The notes beneath the pieces are model-generated. The model was not told the origin of the DNA. It ran no database searches and saw only the letters and a program-made list of their open reading frames with translations. A stretch of 64,000 bases of DNA, taken from assembly GCA_036927565.1 (NCBI GenBank), contig JAYESD010000009.1, positions 165,562,929 to 165,626,928 on the forward strand. The letters are read 5' to 3'. Origin of the DNA: Tuctoria greenei. Its lineage: Eukaryota > Streptophyta > Magnoliopsida > Poales > Poaceae. The translations under genes were made by a program, and so were the position numbers. Shown here piece after piece: positions 20,304 through 32,783 of the stretch (position 1 is its first letter; each line of letters begins with the position of its first letter).

Positions 20304-21160
20304 TGTCAGTGGTTTGAAACCGACAGATCTCCCGACACTACTAAAGTGTTAGAGGAGTTTGATGTTCGGTGTGGGCGCGCGGAGATTCAAGAAGGTGAAT
20401 TGTAAATGACACAGGAGACACGGAAGTTTACGTGGTTCGGGCCGCCTGAGCGTAATACCCTACTCCACGGGTGTGCTGGTGTTTTATTAGCTGTATGAGC
20501 TTGTACCGAGCGTCTATGGAACGTGTGTAGTGTCAATGACCCTCGAGTCCGTCGTCGGCCTGTCCTTTTATAGTACAAGGGCAGGCCGTTACAAGTTAGC
20601 CTGGCCCGACATGTGGCCCCAGTGGTTACTAGTATTGACACTTATTCAGCACATTTAATTGTCTTTAACGACCGGGTAATGGGCTTTGATAGCACCGTTA
20701 CTGGTAATTAAGGTCATCCGATCGTGTGTCATTAATATGGTATTAATGACACATAATCGGGTCTTAAAGTCCTTGATTCCCCTTTGAAGATCCGGAGCTG
20801 TTATGGAGTCTTCCGGAGGTCAGAGGCTGAAGCTCCGACGGTTGAACACGTGGCAGCTCCGGAGCATACGGTGGGAAACAGGCAACTCCGGAGCTACTTG
20901 ACACGTGTGAGGTCTGGAGCTTCTCTCGGTCTGGGGTTAAGTCCGGAGGTGCCATCTCGGTACATGGCCCAGAGCTTCCCCCTTGTGGGCGGTAGCTCCG
21001 GCTTTATAGTACACGTGGCGACCCTGGGATTAACCATGCTGGAGAAGCGGGTCCGGTTATATCTGACATGTGGGCCTTCGAAGGTCTTCAAACCAAGTAG
21101 ATGACTTTCCTTTGAGATCTTTATAACCTCAAGGGGTGTACGGTTTCCAGGGTACCGACA
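20304..21160 (-). repeat. 5' LTR of element A
   Basis: 857 bp, TGTCGGTACCC...CACTGACA on the minus strand. The U3 part (20760-21100) holds several TCCGGAG palindromes and ACGTG (G-box/ABRE-like) cores. The TATA box CTATAAAAGG lies at 20564-20573 (minus) inside a hairpin (20556-20588). Confidence 0.93.
20556..20588 (-). promoter_or_regulatory. TATA box inside a hairpin, element A LTR promoter
   Basis: Ten-base arms CGGCCTGTCC and GGGCAGGCCG (one mismatch) enclose a 13-base loop containing the minus-strand TATA box CTATAAAAGG. The arrangement is repeated in A's other LTR (about 8411-8443) and in C's LTRs (33346-33378). Confidence 0.75.
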
Positions 21161-21165
21161 ATATT

Positions 21166-21878
21166 GGTCTCGGGTCAAATTTGGATGAAAACGCTTTGAA
21201 GCTTTAACTCCAAAAGTTGCACCACAGAACCATCAATCCCGACAACCTGACACCTCCGGCGGAATTCCTGCCCCTAAACATGGTTCCGAAGTTTAGGAGG
21301 GAGTTGCGGAAGCAGATGCCAATGCTTGATGACCTAGGCATTGTGGAGAGGCATAGGAACACTCTTCCACCAGGGATTGTGATTTCTAGAGTTCCTTGTC
21401 CACATGAGGACTCCGGACCTGCGCCAGTCGGCAGCAAAGGCAAATGTCCTGCAGCTCCATCTCCCAAAAAGTCAGTCTCAAGCTGAGGCAAGGGGAAAGA
21501 TCTCGTCGATGTCTCGAGTTGCAAGCGGAAGTTGGCAAGAAGCAACAAGAGCTATCTGAGGGATGCTCCGAGAGAGGCGACCCCTCATCCTCGATTGAAG
21601 TCTTTGCTGGTTGTGCCTCCAGCTTCGTTAGATTCTTCGGATCCAGTGCCCATGGAGGACGCTAGGTCCAGCAAGTCGACCCTGGTCCCAGTGCTAATGA
21701 TGGGCTCTGGGTTTGGAGTAAACCCCCCATCGACGGAGGTAGCAGATGAGGCAGCGTCGGCGGTTGCCTCAGCACCTGGTTCAAAGCTCGAAGCGTCTAC
21801 CACACCAACGACGGTGGGCTCTAGCTCCAAGCGTTCGAAGAAGAAGATTTGTGCCGACTAGAGGGGCAACATCCCTAG
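21166..21878 (+). pseudogene. Reverse-strand gene of element B, exon 1 (second part)
   Basis: Continues the fragment at 7426-8158 after the A insertion. The recognisable segment LTPPAEFLPLNMVPKFRREL and the KQMPMLDDLGIVERH block match A's exon 1. It contains stops and frameshifts. It ends CCTAG|GTAAGG at the conserved intron position. Confidence 0.75.
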
Positions 21879-21956
21879 GTAAGGGCCAACTCTTTAGCTT
21901 ATGTATTGATTTTGTTTCTTGTTTTTGCTTAAATTCTCTATCCCCTGTTTCCACAG
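21879..21956 (+). other. Conserved intron of the reverse-strand gene (B)
   Basis: 78 bp, GTAAGGGCC...TTTCCACAG, T-rich with a pyrimidine tract. It is at the same position and of the same length as in C and one base shorter than in A, although the sequence has diverged strongly. Confidence 0.75.
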
Positions 21957-23701
21957 TATCGAGAGCTTTTGCTCCAGCATCGGCCAGTGCCTCGGCCCCA
22001 GAAGTTGCACCATCCGGAGCCTCCACTCCTGAAATGGATCCTCCGGCGGTCGAGGCTGTTGACATCGCAGCTCTGAAGACAACTAGCACTGAGGCGGCCT
22101 CGGTACCTGCGGTTGATGAAGAGGCTGTTGTGGCACTGAAGCAAGCTTCAACTGTTCTGGATCTAGCATCGGAGGTACCGGCGCCAGTTCCTACTATCCT
22201 GGAGCCAGCCCTGGAGGTACAGGCACCAGTGTCGAAGGCTTCGGAGGCTACGGTTGAAACTCCGACACTAGCCCCAGATGTGACAAAGCCACTGGCAGAA
22301 GATCTGGTTGCTTGACCTTCTTCCTCTGCACCGATGGTTGAAGATCCAGTGGCAGAACCCTCCTCGTCAGCTCTGGAGGTAGAAGTTTCAGCTGCGGGAC
22401 CTTCTTCGATCGCACCAGAGGTAGACGCGCTTCCGGAGATCGTCTCCGCCGATGTTGAGCTGTTGGAGACCACGCTCATGCCATAGGCTCCTATGGTTAT
22501 TTTGGAAAACCCGTTAGAGCTTGCGGAGGAACCTCAAGCGAGCCCGGAGCCAATTCCCCTGGCGTTGTCAATGGACAATGCCTGCTCAAGCCTTCGCCAG
22601 GTCCACCTCGCCTTCGACTATGAACACAAGTCTCTCGAGGAAGAGCGCAACACCCTGAGGCATTGGCGCAATAGGCTTCACTTCGATACATGGCCGACGC
22701 AGTCTCGGCTTGCGGACTAGCACGAGTGAGTGGAGAAGGAGAAGGCTCGGCTGACGTGCTTGAACAACATGCTTAACGAGAGAGAGGCCATCATAAAGGC
22801 CCTCTATGTAAAGACCCAGGAGGTCTACGAGCATGCTCAAAAGGCCAATGAACTAACTGACAGTCACTCAGAGAGCCTCAATGAGTTGAGAGAAAAGCTC
22901 CTCAAGCGCTGGGATGAGCTCGATAGTAGGGAGGACAAACTCCAAGAAAAGTAGGATGAAATTCAGAAGAGGGAGGATGAACTCTCTCAGAAGCTGGCAC
23001 GCGACAAGTAGGACTTGGCTGACCGAGTGGAAAAATACAAGTCCTGGTGCGAACAAGAGAAGCACCTAGTGTGGCTAGTAGGAGAAGGAGTCAGCAAAAG
23101 AGAATCTGATGTCTCTGTCAGGGAGGACAAGGTGAAGGCGAAAGAGAAGGACCTTGCAGATAAACGAGGTTGCGCACACCTCCGAGAGAAACAAATCGCC
23201 GACCAAGAGAAGTTGCTGGCTAAACGGATCCAGCATCACGCTAAGGAGGTCGAACGTTTCTCGAAGGAGGGTTCTGCGGAGCTCTCTTCTGCAAGGAGGT
23301 CACTGGAGGAGCTCTGGAGCTCAAGAGCAATTGAGTCCCAACAAGTCTGGGACTTCCTCGAGTGTTCCAATGAAGATCTGGTGCCTCTGGGTTTTAGTCC
23401 GGTCCGACTGGACGACTCGGAGCCAGAGATGGACAAGGCACTGGTGACGCTTAACTCCGCTGGTTGTAAGCTGGATGCTCTGGGAGATGTGGTCGTCGAC
23501 TAGTTGGAGATTGAAGGGAAGTCCTTGGCTAATAATGTTGCAGAGTATGTGCTGACGTGTTATCGAAGACGTGACCCCAGAATGTCTTTAGCTCCGGTGG
23601 TCGAAGGACCCATTGTCGAGGAGGAGGAAGCTGCCAAGGCCAGTGTCCAAGAAGTTGCCCAGAAGGTTGTCTCATACTTCGTGAGGAACTCCAGTAGCTA
23701 G
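21957..23701 (+). pseudogene. Reverse-strand gene of element B, exon 2
   Basis: Acidic Ala/Pro/Val repeat region, then a coiled coil, and the conserved C-terminal block (DALGDVV, GKSLANNVAEYVLTCY) ending at 23701. Several in-frame TAG codons interrupt it (for example at about 22719, 22951 and 23010). It is diverged from A and C at the amino-acid level but has the same architecture. Confidence 0.8.
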
Positions 23702-25123
23702 GATCTTTTTTTTGTACCTTCACCTTGTAATCTCCAATTTTAAATGAATGAAATCCTTTTGAATTCTATTTCTGACTTCAATACATTGTTCTTTATCTTG
23801 TTGGCCCCTGGTAGATGTGTTCAATTGATTGAGGACATCTACCATAAGGGAATTGACAATGTCTTGAAAACTTGTTTGCTCCGGACTCCTAGCTAGTATG
23901 ATAGCTCCGAGGTCAGAGACTTGCTTCTGTACGCTCCAAGGACCCTTTCTTATGTCGACGACAGGGCCTCTAGGAGGCGTCAAAGCTTGGTAGCTTTGAC
24001 GATGCCCACTATCAATGCATAGAACATCGATGGCGGGGCCCCTGGGGTTGTTGGAACTTGGTAGCTTCAACGATGCCCACTGTCAACGCATAAAACATTG
24101 ATTGTGGGGCCCCTGGAGGTTGTCGGAGCTTGGTAGCTTCGACAGGACCCACTGTCAACACATAAAATGTCAACGGTGGGCCCCATAAGGGTGATGCTTC
24201 CACCATCGTTGTGCAGATTGTCGTGAACTTTTCATTTTTCCTGCGCATGAAAGACAAGAAAAGCAGTAAAATTCATCCTCTTGCCTATAGTTTAATTGCG
24301 TCTTACTATCCTTACTCGAAATTTAGGTCCCAACGAATTCATTGAAAAAATATAAGTTTTTTGATTATTTTTTCAAAAGTTTGTATGCTTTCCGGACCCG
24401 CCTTACTAAGACCTGCCGGAATAGGTAGAGTGGCGCACTTAGGGTGCTGGACCAGGCTAAGTCGATAGCGCACTCCGAACCTATGTTGGCTTTGGTTTTT
24501 AGGCGATTCGACCATCTAACATTGACCGAGATCTAATGCAAAATCATCAGTAAGACTTACATATTTCACATAAATATTTAGTACCTTACTTCAAGCGGAT
24601 TGCACAATATCACTATTGACAAGAAGGACTTGCCGGAATAGGTAGAGTGGCATACTTAGGGTGCTGGACCAGGCTAAGTCGATAGCGCACTCCGGACCTG
24701 TGTTGGCTTTGGTTTTTAGGCGAGTAGACCATCTAGCAATGACCGGGATCTAATGGAAAATCATCAGTAAGACTTACATATTTCACATGAATATTTAGTA
24801 CCTTACTTCAAGCAGATTGCACAATATCACTATTGAGAAGAAGGTATAAAATGAAATGAGCTTGCACAAATGAAATGTACGTAGAGTCTGTTTGTATAAA
24901 AATATTTCTCATTATAAGTCCGTATAACAGAGGAAGTCAAGGACACACTTAAACTACACGACCAAATTAAGTGTGCTATTCATCTTGATCTAACCCAAAG
25001 AAGGTAAAGACTTACCTAAAGTACAGAACCAAGTTAAGTGTGCTTTTGATCTAGGATCCTCCCAACTCTGTTTATAGACTCTAAGAGATACAACTTATAC
25101 AAATACAGACTCACCTCCGTGAA
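23702..25123. other. Convergent spacer of element B
   Basis: Noncoding DNA between the reverse-strand gene and pol. It contains GTCGGAGCTTGGTAGCTTCGAC-like units (23880-24190), a tandem duplication of about 217 bp (24411-24843) and ACTTAGGGTGC...CCAGGCTAAGT dyads. Confidence 0.65.
24411..24843. repeat. ~217-bp tandem duplication in element B spacer
   Basis: The unit beginning near GCCGGAATAGGTAGAGTGGC occurs at about 24411-24628 and again at about 24629-24843, with several differences. Each unit contains one CTTAGGGTGCTGGACCAGGC dyad. A and C have a single copy, so this duplication is specific to B. Confidence 0.85.
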
Positions 25124-25411
25124 CTAGGTGTAGAACTTATGAATGTGCTCAATGTTCCAGGGGTTGGGAAGTGGTATCCCATCTTCTATTGCCAAGCGAA
25201 CACATCCGGGGCGGAAAACTTTGACTACATGAAAGGAGCCTTCCCAACCGGGGGAAAGTTTGTTCATCCCTTCACGAGTAAGTATGCTCCGCAGCACCAG
25301 ATCCCCTTCTTCTAACTGCTGATTGCGCACATGCCTTTGATGATAGTGTCGGAGCGCCTGGCGATCGCGCTCGTTTCGGACAGTTGCTTGACACCTTGCC
25401 TCATCGACGAG
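25124..25411 (-). pseudogene. Element B integrase C-terminus
   Basis: Encodes the end of pol (RQALRHYHQRHVRN, NKLSPGWEGSFHVVKVFRPG, PNPWNIEHIHKFYT). It is cut from the rest of pol by solo LTR X; the reading resumes at 28412. Confidence 0.85.
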
Positions 25412-28206
25412 TGAAGCGTCCCGACCCTTAAGATCAGAACTAAACATGTAATATTATTACCAAGAACAGAGTTTGGTACATAATATTATATTACAAGTGG
25501 AACCACAACCATACATAGCTTTATTTCAACGGCATAGCCTTATGGATAAACACAATAACGGCTAACAACATAGCTATAATAGTCGATAACAAGACTAGTA
25601 GCTCCGCGTCATCCAATCCACTACACATGACTTGGGTGCGGACGTGGCCCTACTCGAAATCCTCTGGCACGAAGTCAGGATCCTCTGAAAAAAACATATC
25701 AACAACATTTGAGTACAAAAGTACTCAGCAAGCTCCACCTCGCCCTGCGGGAGTGGATTAAAGCAGATATAATGCAATGCATAAAATAAAGAACAATGCA
25801 ACCTAATGCAAACTAATGCAACCACATATCTCAATCCAAGACTCCTCTCAACTCAGTCTCATGGTAGGTGGCTTCTAGTCGTTAGGACCACACCATAACC
25901 TGTCCTATGCCGAGGACACGACCGTTTGAATGGGTTTTACACTCTGCAGTGGTTGTACGCTGTACCCACATGCACGGACCATCTAAGATAGCCCGACAGA
26001 ACCGACACCCAGTCAAAACATCACCCATACCAGTCATCCCCAACCCAGTGTCATGACATATCTCAGTATAATATCAACATATATCTCTCTTTCTCCACCA
26101 TAGATGACTGTCAGGCTAGCCACCAGGATTAGGATAAGCCCCACCCATATAGGGACATGTGGTCGTTCTGAAAGAAGCTAAGTGAGATGTCAAAACAACT
26201 CGGTCCATAAGGCTAACCAGGACAACCTCCATACTCAACACACGAGTCTACCCTCATGATAGAACTCGTCGTAAGTCTACCACCACGGTAGCACTTACAC
26301 TAGCACTGACCCGTCTGCCCCGGTCACAACTCATACTCTCACCACACATACAACAACACAAGGAGCATTATCTCGTCATAACAATATGCATTAATAGAAG
26401 GTAATATGGCTTCCCTCTGTCTCTCAACTATCTCATAAGCAACAAATGCAAGGACCTAATCTACTGGCCACAAAGGATGAACCTCACATGGGAACAATAT
26501 GATCAAAAGGGGTCAGTGGAACTTGCCTTCGCTACCGTCCGCGGCGTCATGCTCCTGGTCAGCTGGCTCCTCCGGATTCTCTTCTGACACCGGTTCTGTT
26601 TCGAAGCGCGTACACAAGCAATCATACAAGCAATCAAGCACACATCAATACCTTATACAAAATTATTTTTATTGAATAGTTTATGATTTTATGTGAATTT
26701 TAGAAAAAGAATCAGATTAATCGGAGATCGTATGGGTGAGATATTTATTTTGTAAGTTGATGTCTGAGCTAATTACAAAAAAATAATAATTAATATTTAG
26801 GCAAGATAACGCTAACTGGATCTGGTAGAAGGTCCACTTGCTGACTAGGTCTTGTGATTTATGGCCTACACCTTGGTTTAAAGGCTACAGACAGGTGAGC
26901 TCCTGGCTTAGCATGAGGCACTAGGCTGAGCTGGTATTAAGCTTACGGCTGGGTTCAAAACTAATTACTAGTGCTTGGCACTTGGGCTTGGAGCGTGGGC
27001 CACTCAGCTGATGGAGGCCTACTAGTGTCTGGTCCAGCCCATGAAGAATATTAGCTAATACAACCTACAGCTTAACTCAACAGGGCACCTCACGGGAGGA
27101 AACGGAGCCTTCGTCTACCTCCAGACAGGCAGCGATGTGCTGCTCCACGGCTCAAATCAGAGAGGGAAAACGAGGGAGAGGGCGGCCATGAAGGAGGGAA
27201 TCGGAGGCTCGGACCACGGCAACCTCGATTTAGGCACCAATTTCGGCATAGACTATTGGGAGCAGTGTCTGCTCTGGAGGAGGCGGCCATGGTGGATGCT
27301 GGTCGCGGCTAGGCAGGAGGAGAAGGGGATTCGCCTCGGGGACAGGTCTGAGAGGTGCAATCGGTGTCGTAGGTGCTCACCTTGGCCTCGGTTTGGACGG
27401 GAACAGCTCCTCGTCGGAGGTCGACGCGCCGGTCGAGTCATCGCGGCGCGGGAGGATGAAGTCGGCACTGAAACTCGATTGGGGGGCGTGAGGCGCGGCT
27501 TGGGCGGAGCTGAGCCTGACATGGTCCATTTATGGGCGAAGAAAGGCGGTGGAAGACCGATTTCGACGGAGGTCAGTCGGGCGCAGTAAAGTCGCCATAC
27601 ACGCGTGTGCCAAACTCAGGCAGGACGGTGCGTCGTGTAGCGGGCGGGTCTCATCGCGCCAGATTGAGTCGGCCGGTTGTCAGCTAGCAGCGACACCTTC
27701 ACGGCTGTCGAGATGGCTGTCCTTGCCGTCGCTGAGCCATTGAAAGAGGTAGGAAGTCGTCGCTTCACCGATACAGTGGATGGGCGAGCTCAAGCGCGAG
27801 CGTTCCGGAATCTTCCAGGGAAATGGAGAAGGGAGGGGGAAAGAGGATAAGGCAGCTTCACGGCGTACATCGCTGCAGCAGCAGGTCAGAGAACAACGTA
27901 GGTGCTAGTGCTGTTTGTTTGGCTGAGGAAGAAGAAGGATAGTTTTGTAATTAAAAGAAAAGTGGAGGGGGTGGGTGGAAATTGCCATGAGCAGGTCTGG
28001 TGTCAGGAGAATTGACGTGTTGAAAGATGGGCCAGTTGAATATGGCATGGGTTCAAGGCTTAATATTATTTTATTTCAACGTTATGACTGCTCTTGCATT
28101 AATTAAATTTCATGTTTATTGCTTCATTTCACTTATTCATTTTATTAGCTTTATAACCATAATTATTATTCACCCATGATTAAATTAATGGTTGTACATA
28201 TGTTGG

Positions 28207-28270
<64 letters not shown>

Positions 28271-28406
28271 CTCTTTCTCTTTCTCTTTCTATTTAGTTTT
28301 ATTATTATCTCTTTTGTGATAGCGCAGTTTTATTATTCTACGTAATATTCTCGGTGATTAACCCTATGGCTACGGATTATTAGTTTACGAAAAATGGAAT
28401 GTTACA
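25412..28406 (-). mobile_element. Element X: solo LTR of a Ty3/gypsy (Del/Tekay-like) element
   Basis: 2995 bp, TG...CA on either strand, flanked by a perfect 5-bp duplication, ACGAG (25407-25411 and 28407-28411). On the minus strand it starts TGTAACATTCCATTTTTCG and ends GGGTCGGGACGCTTCA, the style of long Del/Tekay-like LTRs. The minus strand includes the typical GAGTACTTTTGTACTC motif (about 25711-25726). There is no internal region, gag or pol, so it is a single LTR left by recombination between two LTRs. The open frames in its GC-rich part (27090-27750) look incidental. Confidence 0.78.
28208..28290. repeat. (TA)n microsatellite and CTCTTT tract
   Basis: About 30 TA units (28208-28268), followed by a TCTCTT-type pyrimidine run to about 28290, inside solo LTR X. 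Confidence 0.95.
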
Positions 28407-28411
28407 ACGAG

Positions 28412-31400
28412 GTCTAGGTCTTCACGCTGGAGTTGGTCATGCGTGGCTTCGTCGAAGGTCCAGACCCATAGAGAACTCATGGTGATATCCGGAGGAAGGA
28501 CCGCTTCAGCTCCGTACATCAAAAAGAAAGGTGTTTCTCCTGTTGCCCGGCTGGGTGTTGTTCAACTTGCCCACAATGCAGACAGAAGCTCCTCTATCTA
28601 GTTGGCGTCATGTTTCTTCAAGTGCTCATAATGCGCGTCTTGAGTCCCTTGAGTATTTCTGCGTTTGCTCTCTCAGTTTTGCCATTGCTTGCCATATGAG
28701 CTACTGATGCGTAGCTGATTGTAATGTCGAGGTCTTCGCAGTACTTTTGGAAAGCTGCGCTTGTGAATTGGGTTCCGTTGTCAGTGATAACTCTGTTCGG
28801 AACTCCAAATCCGCAAACAATGGACTTCAAAAACTTGATGGTTGATTGCTTGTTGATTGTCACAATTGGAGTTGTTTTCGGCCACTTCGTGAACTTGTCG
28901 ATGGCGACATACAAGAACCTGTAACCTCCAACGACTTTTGAGAAAGGTCCCAAAATGTCCACCCCCACAGCGAATGGCCACGTGGGAGGAATCATCTGCA
29001 GTGACTGAGCTGGTGTGTGAATCTACTTCACGTGGAACTGGCATGCTTCACACTTCTTGACGAACTCAACTGCATCCTGTAGTGTTGTAGGCCAGTAAAA
29101 ACCATGTCGGGAGGCTTTAGCGACCAACATGAGAGAAGACGCGTGCGTCCCGCACTCACCTCCATGGATCTCCTCGCGCGCGACCCTCTTCCCGAGAAAT
29201 GCACCGCATTAGAATGTCATTGGCACCACATCGGCAGAGATCCCCTTCTACCAACGTGTATCTTTTAACCAATCTGAAAATTCTCTCAACGATTACACCA
29301 TCTTTAGGAAGGATGTTGTCTCTCAAGTAGCTCCAGACCTCCGAGATCCATGCATTAGAACTGACTTGAGCTTCTGGATCTTGCACACTTGGTTGCTCGG
29401 AACTTCCTGTAGCGCCTACGATCCTTGGTGGACACCATGGTAACACGGCCACCGGGACCGCCAACTTGGGGGTGCTAGTCTCGCCACCATCACTCAGTTC
29501 GGCAGGCTGAGCAGTAGGTGCTGGTAATCTCCTGACAAAACTCCTTCGGGTGCCTGGGCCCTGGTTGAAACTTTTGTCGAGAGGTCGTCAGCTTCAGCAT
29601 TGTTGAGACGCTGGACATGGTAGAGTTGGAGGACGTGGAAGTCCTTCTGCAACTTATGTACTTCAAGTAGACAAGCTGAGGGTTATTGCAATTATATTCA
29701 TGTTTGACTTGTTTGATGATGAGTTCCGAGTCACACTTCACCAGCAGCTGTCAGATGCCATATGATAGCGCCACCTTGAGTCTGAAGATGATAGCTTCAT
29801 ATTCCACCATGTTGTTGGTTGCCTTGAAGTAGAGGCGTACCATGTACTTGACCTTCTCCCCGGTCCGAGCGAGGAGAAGGATTCCAGTTCTGCCCCCTGC
29901 TTCAGCACGAAGCCGTCTAAGTAGAGGGTCCAGTGAGGCTCCGTGAAGATCAGGACCTTAGGTTCCGGCTTCTGCTCACTGAGGTCCCTTGCAGTTGATG
30001 AAGAAGGTGTCCACTCCGCCATGAAGTGAGCCAGCGCCTGACTCTTAATTGCATGTCGAGGCAAGAATTGCAGATCGAATTCTGCCAGCTCTGCAGCCTA
30101 CTTGGCGATATTTCCCGTTGAATTGGGATTATGTAAAATAGCGCACAGTGGATAAGAGGTTACCACTGATATCTTGTGGGCCTGGAAGTAGTGACGTAGC
30201 TTCCTTGAGGCTATAAGAACTATGTACAGTAGCTTATGCACCTCGATGTACCGAGTCTTGGCGTCGTAGAGTACTTCACTGATGAAGTACACTGGCCGTT
30301 GGACGGTTTGGACCCTCCCGGAGGGGTACGAAGCTTCTTTTTCATCAACCCAGACCCTCCTGAAGGGGTCTGGATCTCCTTATTGAGCAGTAGAAACTCC
30401 CTCGAATGAGAGATTGATCCACAGGCAACTTGTCCTTATGATCCATGCCTGGGGGATAGGACTCAGACTCACCTTCAGGTAGCTTCGGACCCTCCCGAAG
30501 GGGTCTAGGATCCTGAGCTGAAGATGTTTCTAGTCTTTCTACAACTAAAACCATGCTGACAACTTTTGTAGTTGCCGAAATGTAAAGCAGAAGAGGCTCA
30601 CCAGGTTCTGGATCTACCATGATTGGTAGAGTGGTGAGGAGCTGCTTGAACTCTTGGAATGCCTTCTCTGCTTCTTCAGACCAATGGAATGGTCCGAACA
30701 TCCTCAACAGTTTGAAGAAGGGAAGTGCTCGCTCTGCCAGCCATAAGATGAACCGGCTAAGCGAAGCTAGACACCCAGTAAGCTTTTTGACATCCTTGAT
30801 ACGGGCTGGAGGCTGCATCTCTTCGATGGCTTTGATCTTGGTCATATTTGCCTCAATTCCTTGGTGAGTCACCAAGAAACAAATGAGCTTTACGAAGCTA
30901 ACCCCGAAGACACACTTGTTCGTGTTAAGCTTCGTGCTCGTCAGGCACAGCTTGTCAAAGACAGCTTGAAGGTTGTCAAGGAGTGAGTCTTTGTTCTTCA
31001 TCTTGACAACTATGTCATCAATGTAGACTTACACCAGGTATCTTATAAGCTCCCCAAAAGTTTTGTGCATGGCTCGCACAAAAGTTGAGGCAGTGTTTTA
31101 AGACCAAAAGGCATTGTAGTATAACAATACAACCCATCTACTGTGATGAAGGCAGTATGCTCTTCATCTTCCTTAGACATTGGAATTTGGTGAAATCCAG
31201 AATAAGCGTCTAAGAAAAATAGTAGTTCACACCCAGAGGTAGAATCCACTATTTGATCTATTCTTGCTAGTGGAAAGGGCTCCTTTGGACATGCCTTATT
31301 TGGTGTAGTGTAGTCGATGCACATCTAAAGCTTCCTGCTGGCCTTTGGTACAACAACTGGGTTTGTCAGCCATCGTGGATGATGAAACTCCTGGATGAAT

Positions 31401-31604
31401 CCTGCGTCAAGCAGTTTTTTATTTCTTGTTTGATGAAGTTCTGCCGCTCAACAGATTGTTCTGGGGCTTCTATTGTATAGACCATGCGTCGGGATATATC
31501 TTCGGATGGTGCTCGATCACCTCCCTGGGGATCCTAGGCATTTGTGACGGTTGCCATGCAAACACATCAACATTTGCTCGGAGGAAAGTGACGAGCGCGA
31601 GTTC
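28412..31604 (-). pseudogene. Element B pol (RT, RNase H, integrase core), degenerate
   Basis: Same domain order as A. RT begins near 31560, with LDAYSGFHQIPMSKEDEEHT around 31190. An RNase H connection lies near 30100-30290 (YFISEVLYDAKTRYIEVHKL), the second RNase H at 29700-30060, and the integrase core at 28618-28995 (YVAIDKFTKWPKTTP, ITDNGTQFTSAAF). Many stops and frameshifts are spread along it. The palindromic repeat insert (30305-30510) is shorter than in A or C. Confidence 0.88.
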
Positions 31605-31607
31605 CTA
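31605..31607 (-). promoter_or_regulatory. Conserved UAG between protease and RT (B)
   Basis: Context GAC AAA TAG GAA CTC, the same as in A and C although B is much more diverged overall. Confidence 0.55.
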
Positions 31608-32778
31608 TTTGTCAGTCAGACCTCTCGATATACGGGTAGTCTAAGTGGCATCAGAACCGATTTGGACGACTTTGACGGAAATGTCGTTGACGCCACTTGG
31701 TTGCACATGAGGTGCAGAGGATGAGTTGTGCTGGCACGACCTTAGAGGTTATTGAGTAGCTTGCTCCTTGCCGGATTCCCCTTCTTGCGCTTTATCCAGC
31801 GCATGAAGTTCCTACAGCGCAGTAACCCCAGCAGTGCGGTCCCCTCGGATTCAGAGGACGACTGACGGAGTTGGCATCTTCACCATGAGGTAGTTGTAGT
31901 GGACCACATCCATGAACCTATATAGGGCTGGCCTGCCTAGGATCGCGTTGAAGGGGCGATTGACGTGTGCCACATCAAACACCATCTTCTCAGATCTGTA
32001 GTTATCCCGTGTCACAAAGGTCACAAGTAGAGTTAGCGATCCTAGAGGTGTGATAGCTCTCGCACCCACTCCAGAGACTGGGCGTGAGGGCCTGAGTTCT
32101 GAGAGGTTGAGTTGGAGCTTCACAAAAGCTGCGAAGCTATGAAGGTTGAGTGTCGCGCCTCCATCCACCAAAACATGAAAGTGATGGACATTGTTGGTAG
32201 TTGGAGATACCATCAAAGGCAATTATCCAGCTTCTGCCATGTTCTTCGGACAGTTCGAAGCATCGAAAATAATGGGGGTACCCATCCATTTCTGATGAGG
32301 CTCCGCCTTGGCAGTAGGAGTTGCAACAACCATCTCTCGAAGCATAGTCTTCAGAATGTGTCGGGAGGTGATGTCCCAGGACCCTCCATACATCATATGG
32401 AGAGTCTTCCGACACTCATTGTCGGAGTCTTCGTTGACGTTATCATAGACCTCCTTCAACACCCTCTTAGCATCTTGAAAGCCTAGATCCTGATCAGACG
32501 GAGCTTCTTCGTCGACCTTTTGCTTACCTTCCCGCTAGCGGAAAGAGGTCTTATCCTGATGATTGTTGTTGCGTTCAGCAAGCCTCTTAAACTCACGACA
32601 GTCTTCAATATTGTGGTTAGTGGATTTATGGATCTGGCACCACATCTTTTCACCATAATCATACGATGGTCGAGGTCACTTGTCGAGGTGTGGCCCCCGA
32701 CCACTAGGTGCTGCGGTAGCGGCGACTGTAGGTGTGTCAGCAAATGACTTTTTCTTGCCACTTGACTTCTTCTTTTTG
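31608..32778 (-). pseudogene. Element B gag C-terminus and protease
   Basis: Retropepsin (HFHVLVDGGATLNLHSFAAF, ILGRPALYRFMD) and the region upstream of it, including a degenerate zinc-knuckle-like segment. It contains stops and frameshifts. Cut at 32783 by element C; gag continues at 58016. Confidence 0.85.
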
Positions 32779-32783
32779 CCGCT

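Larger units (their letters stand above)
8159..21160 (-). mobile_element. Element A: Tat-type Ty3/gypsy retrotransposon
   Basis: A 13,002-bp element inserted in B's reverse-strand gene. Both LTRs are 857 bp (8159-9015 and 20304-21160), differing by about 4-5% in the part I compared. The perfect 5-bp target duplication is ATATT (8154-8158 and 21161-21165). Order on the minus strand: LTR, tRNA-Arg-type primer site, gag-protease, in-frame UAG, RT, spacer with palindromes, RNase H, second RNase H, integrase, a 1.3-kb spacer, a reverse-oriented spliced gene, polypurine tract, LTR. The second (archaeal-type) RNase H and the arginine primer site place it in the Tat group (RIRE2/Ogre/Retand relatives). 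Several stops and a frameshift make it non-autonomous. Confidence 0.93.

Noticed and set aside
27137..27589. 150-codon open frame in solo LTR X
   Set aside because: Arg/Gly-rich composition in a GC-rich part of an LTR, with competing frames on the other strand. No family features.
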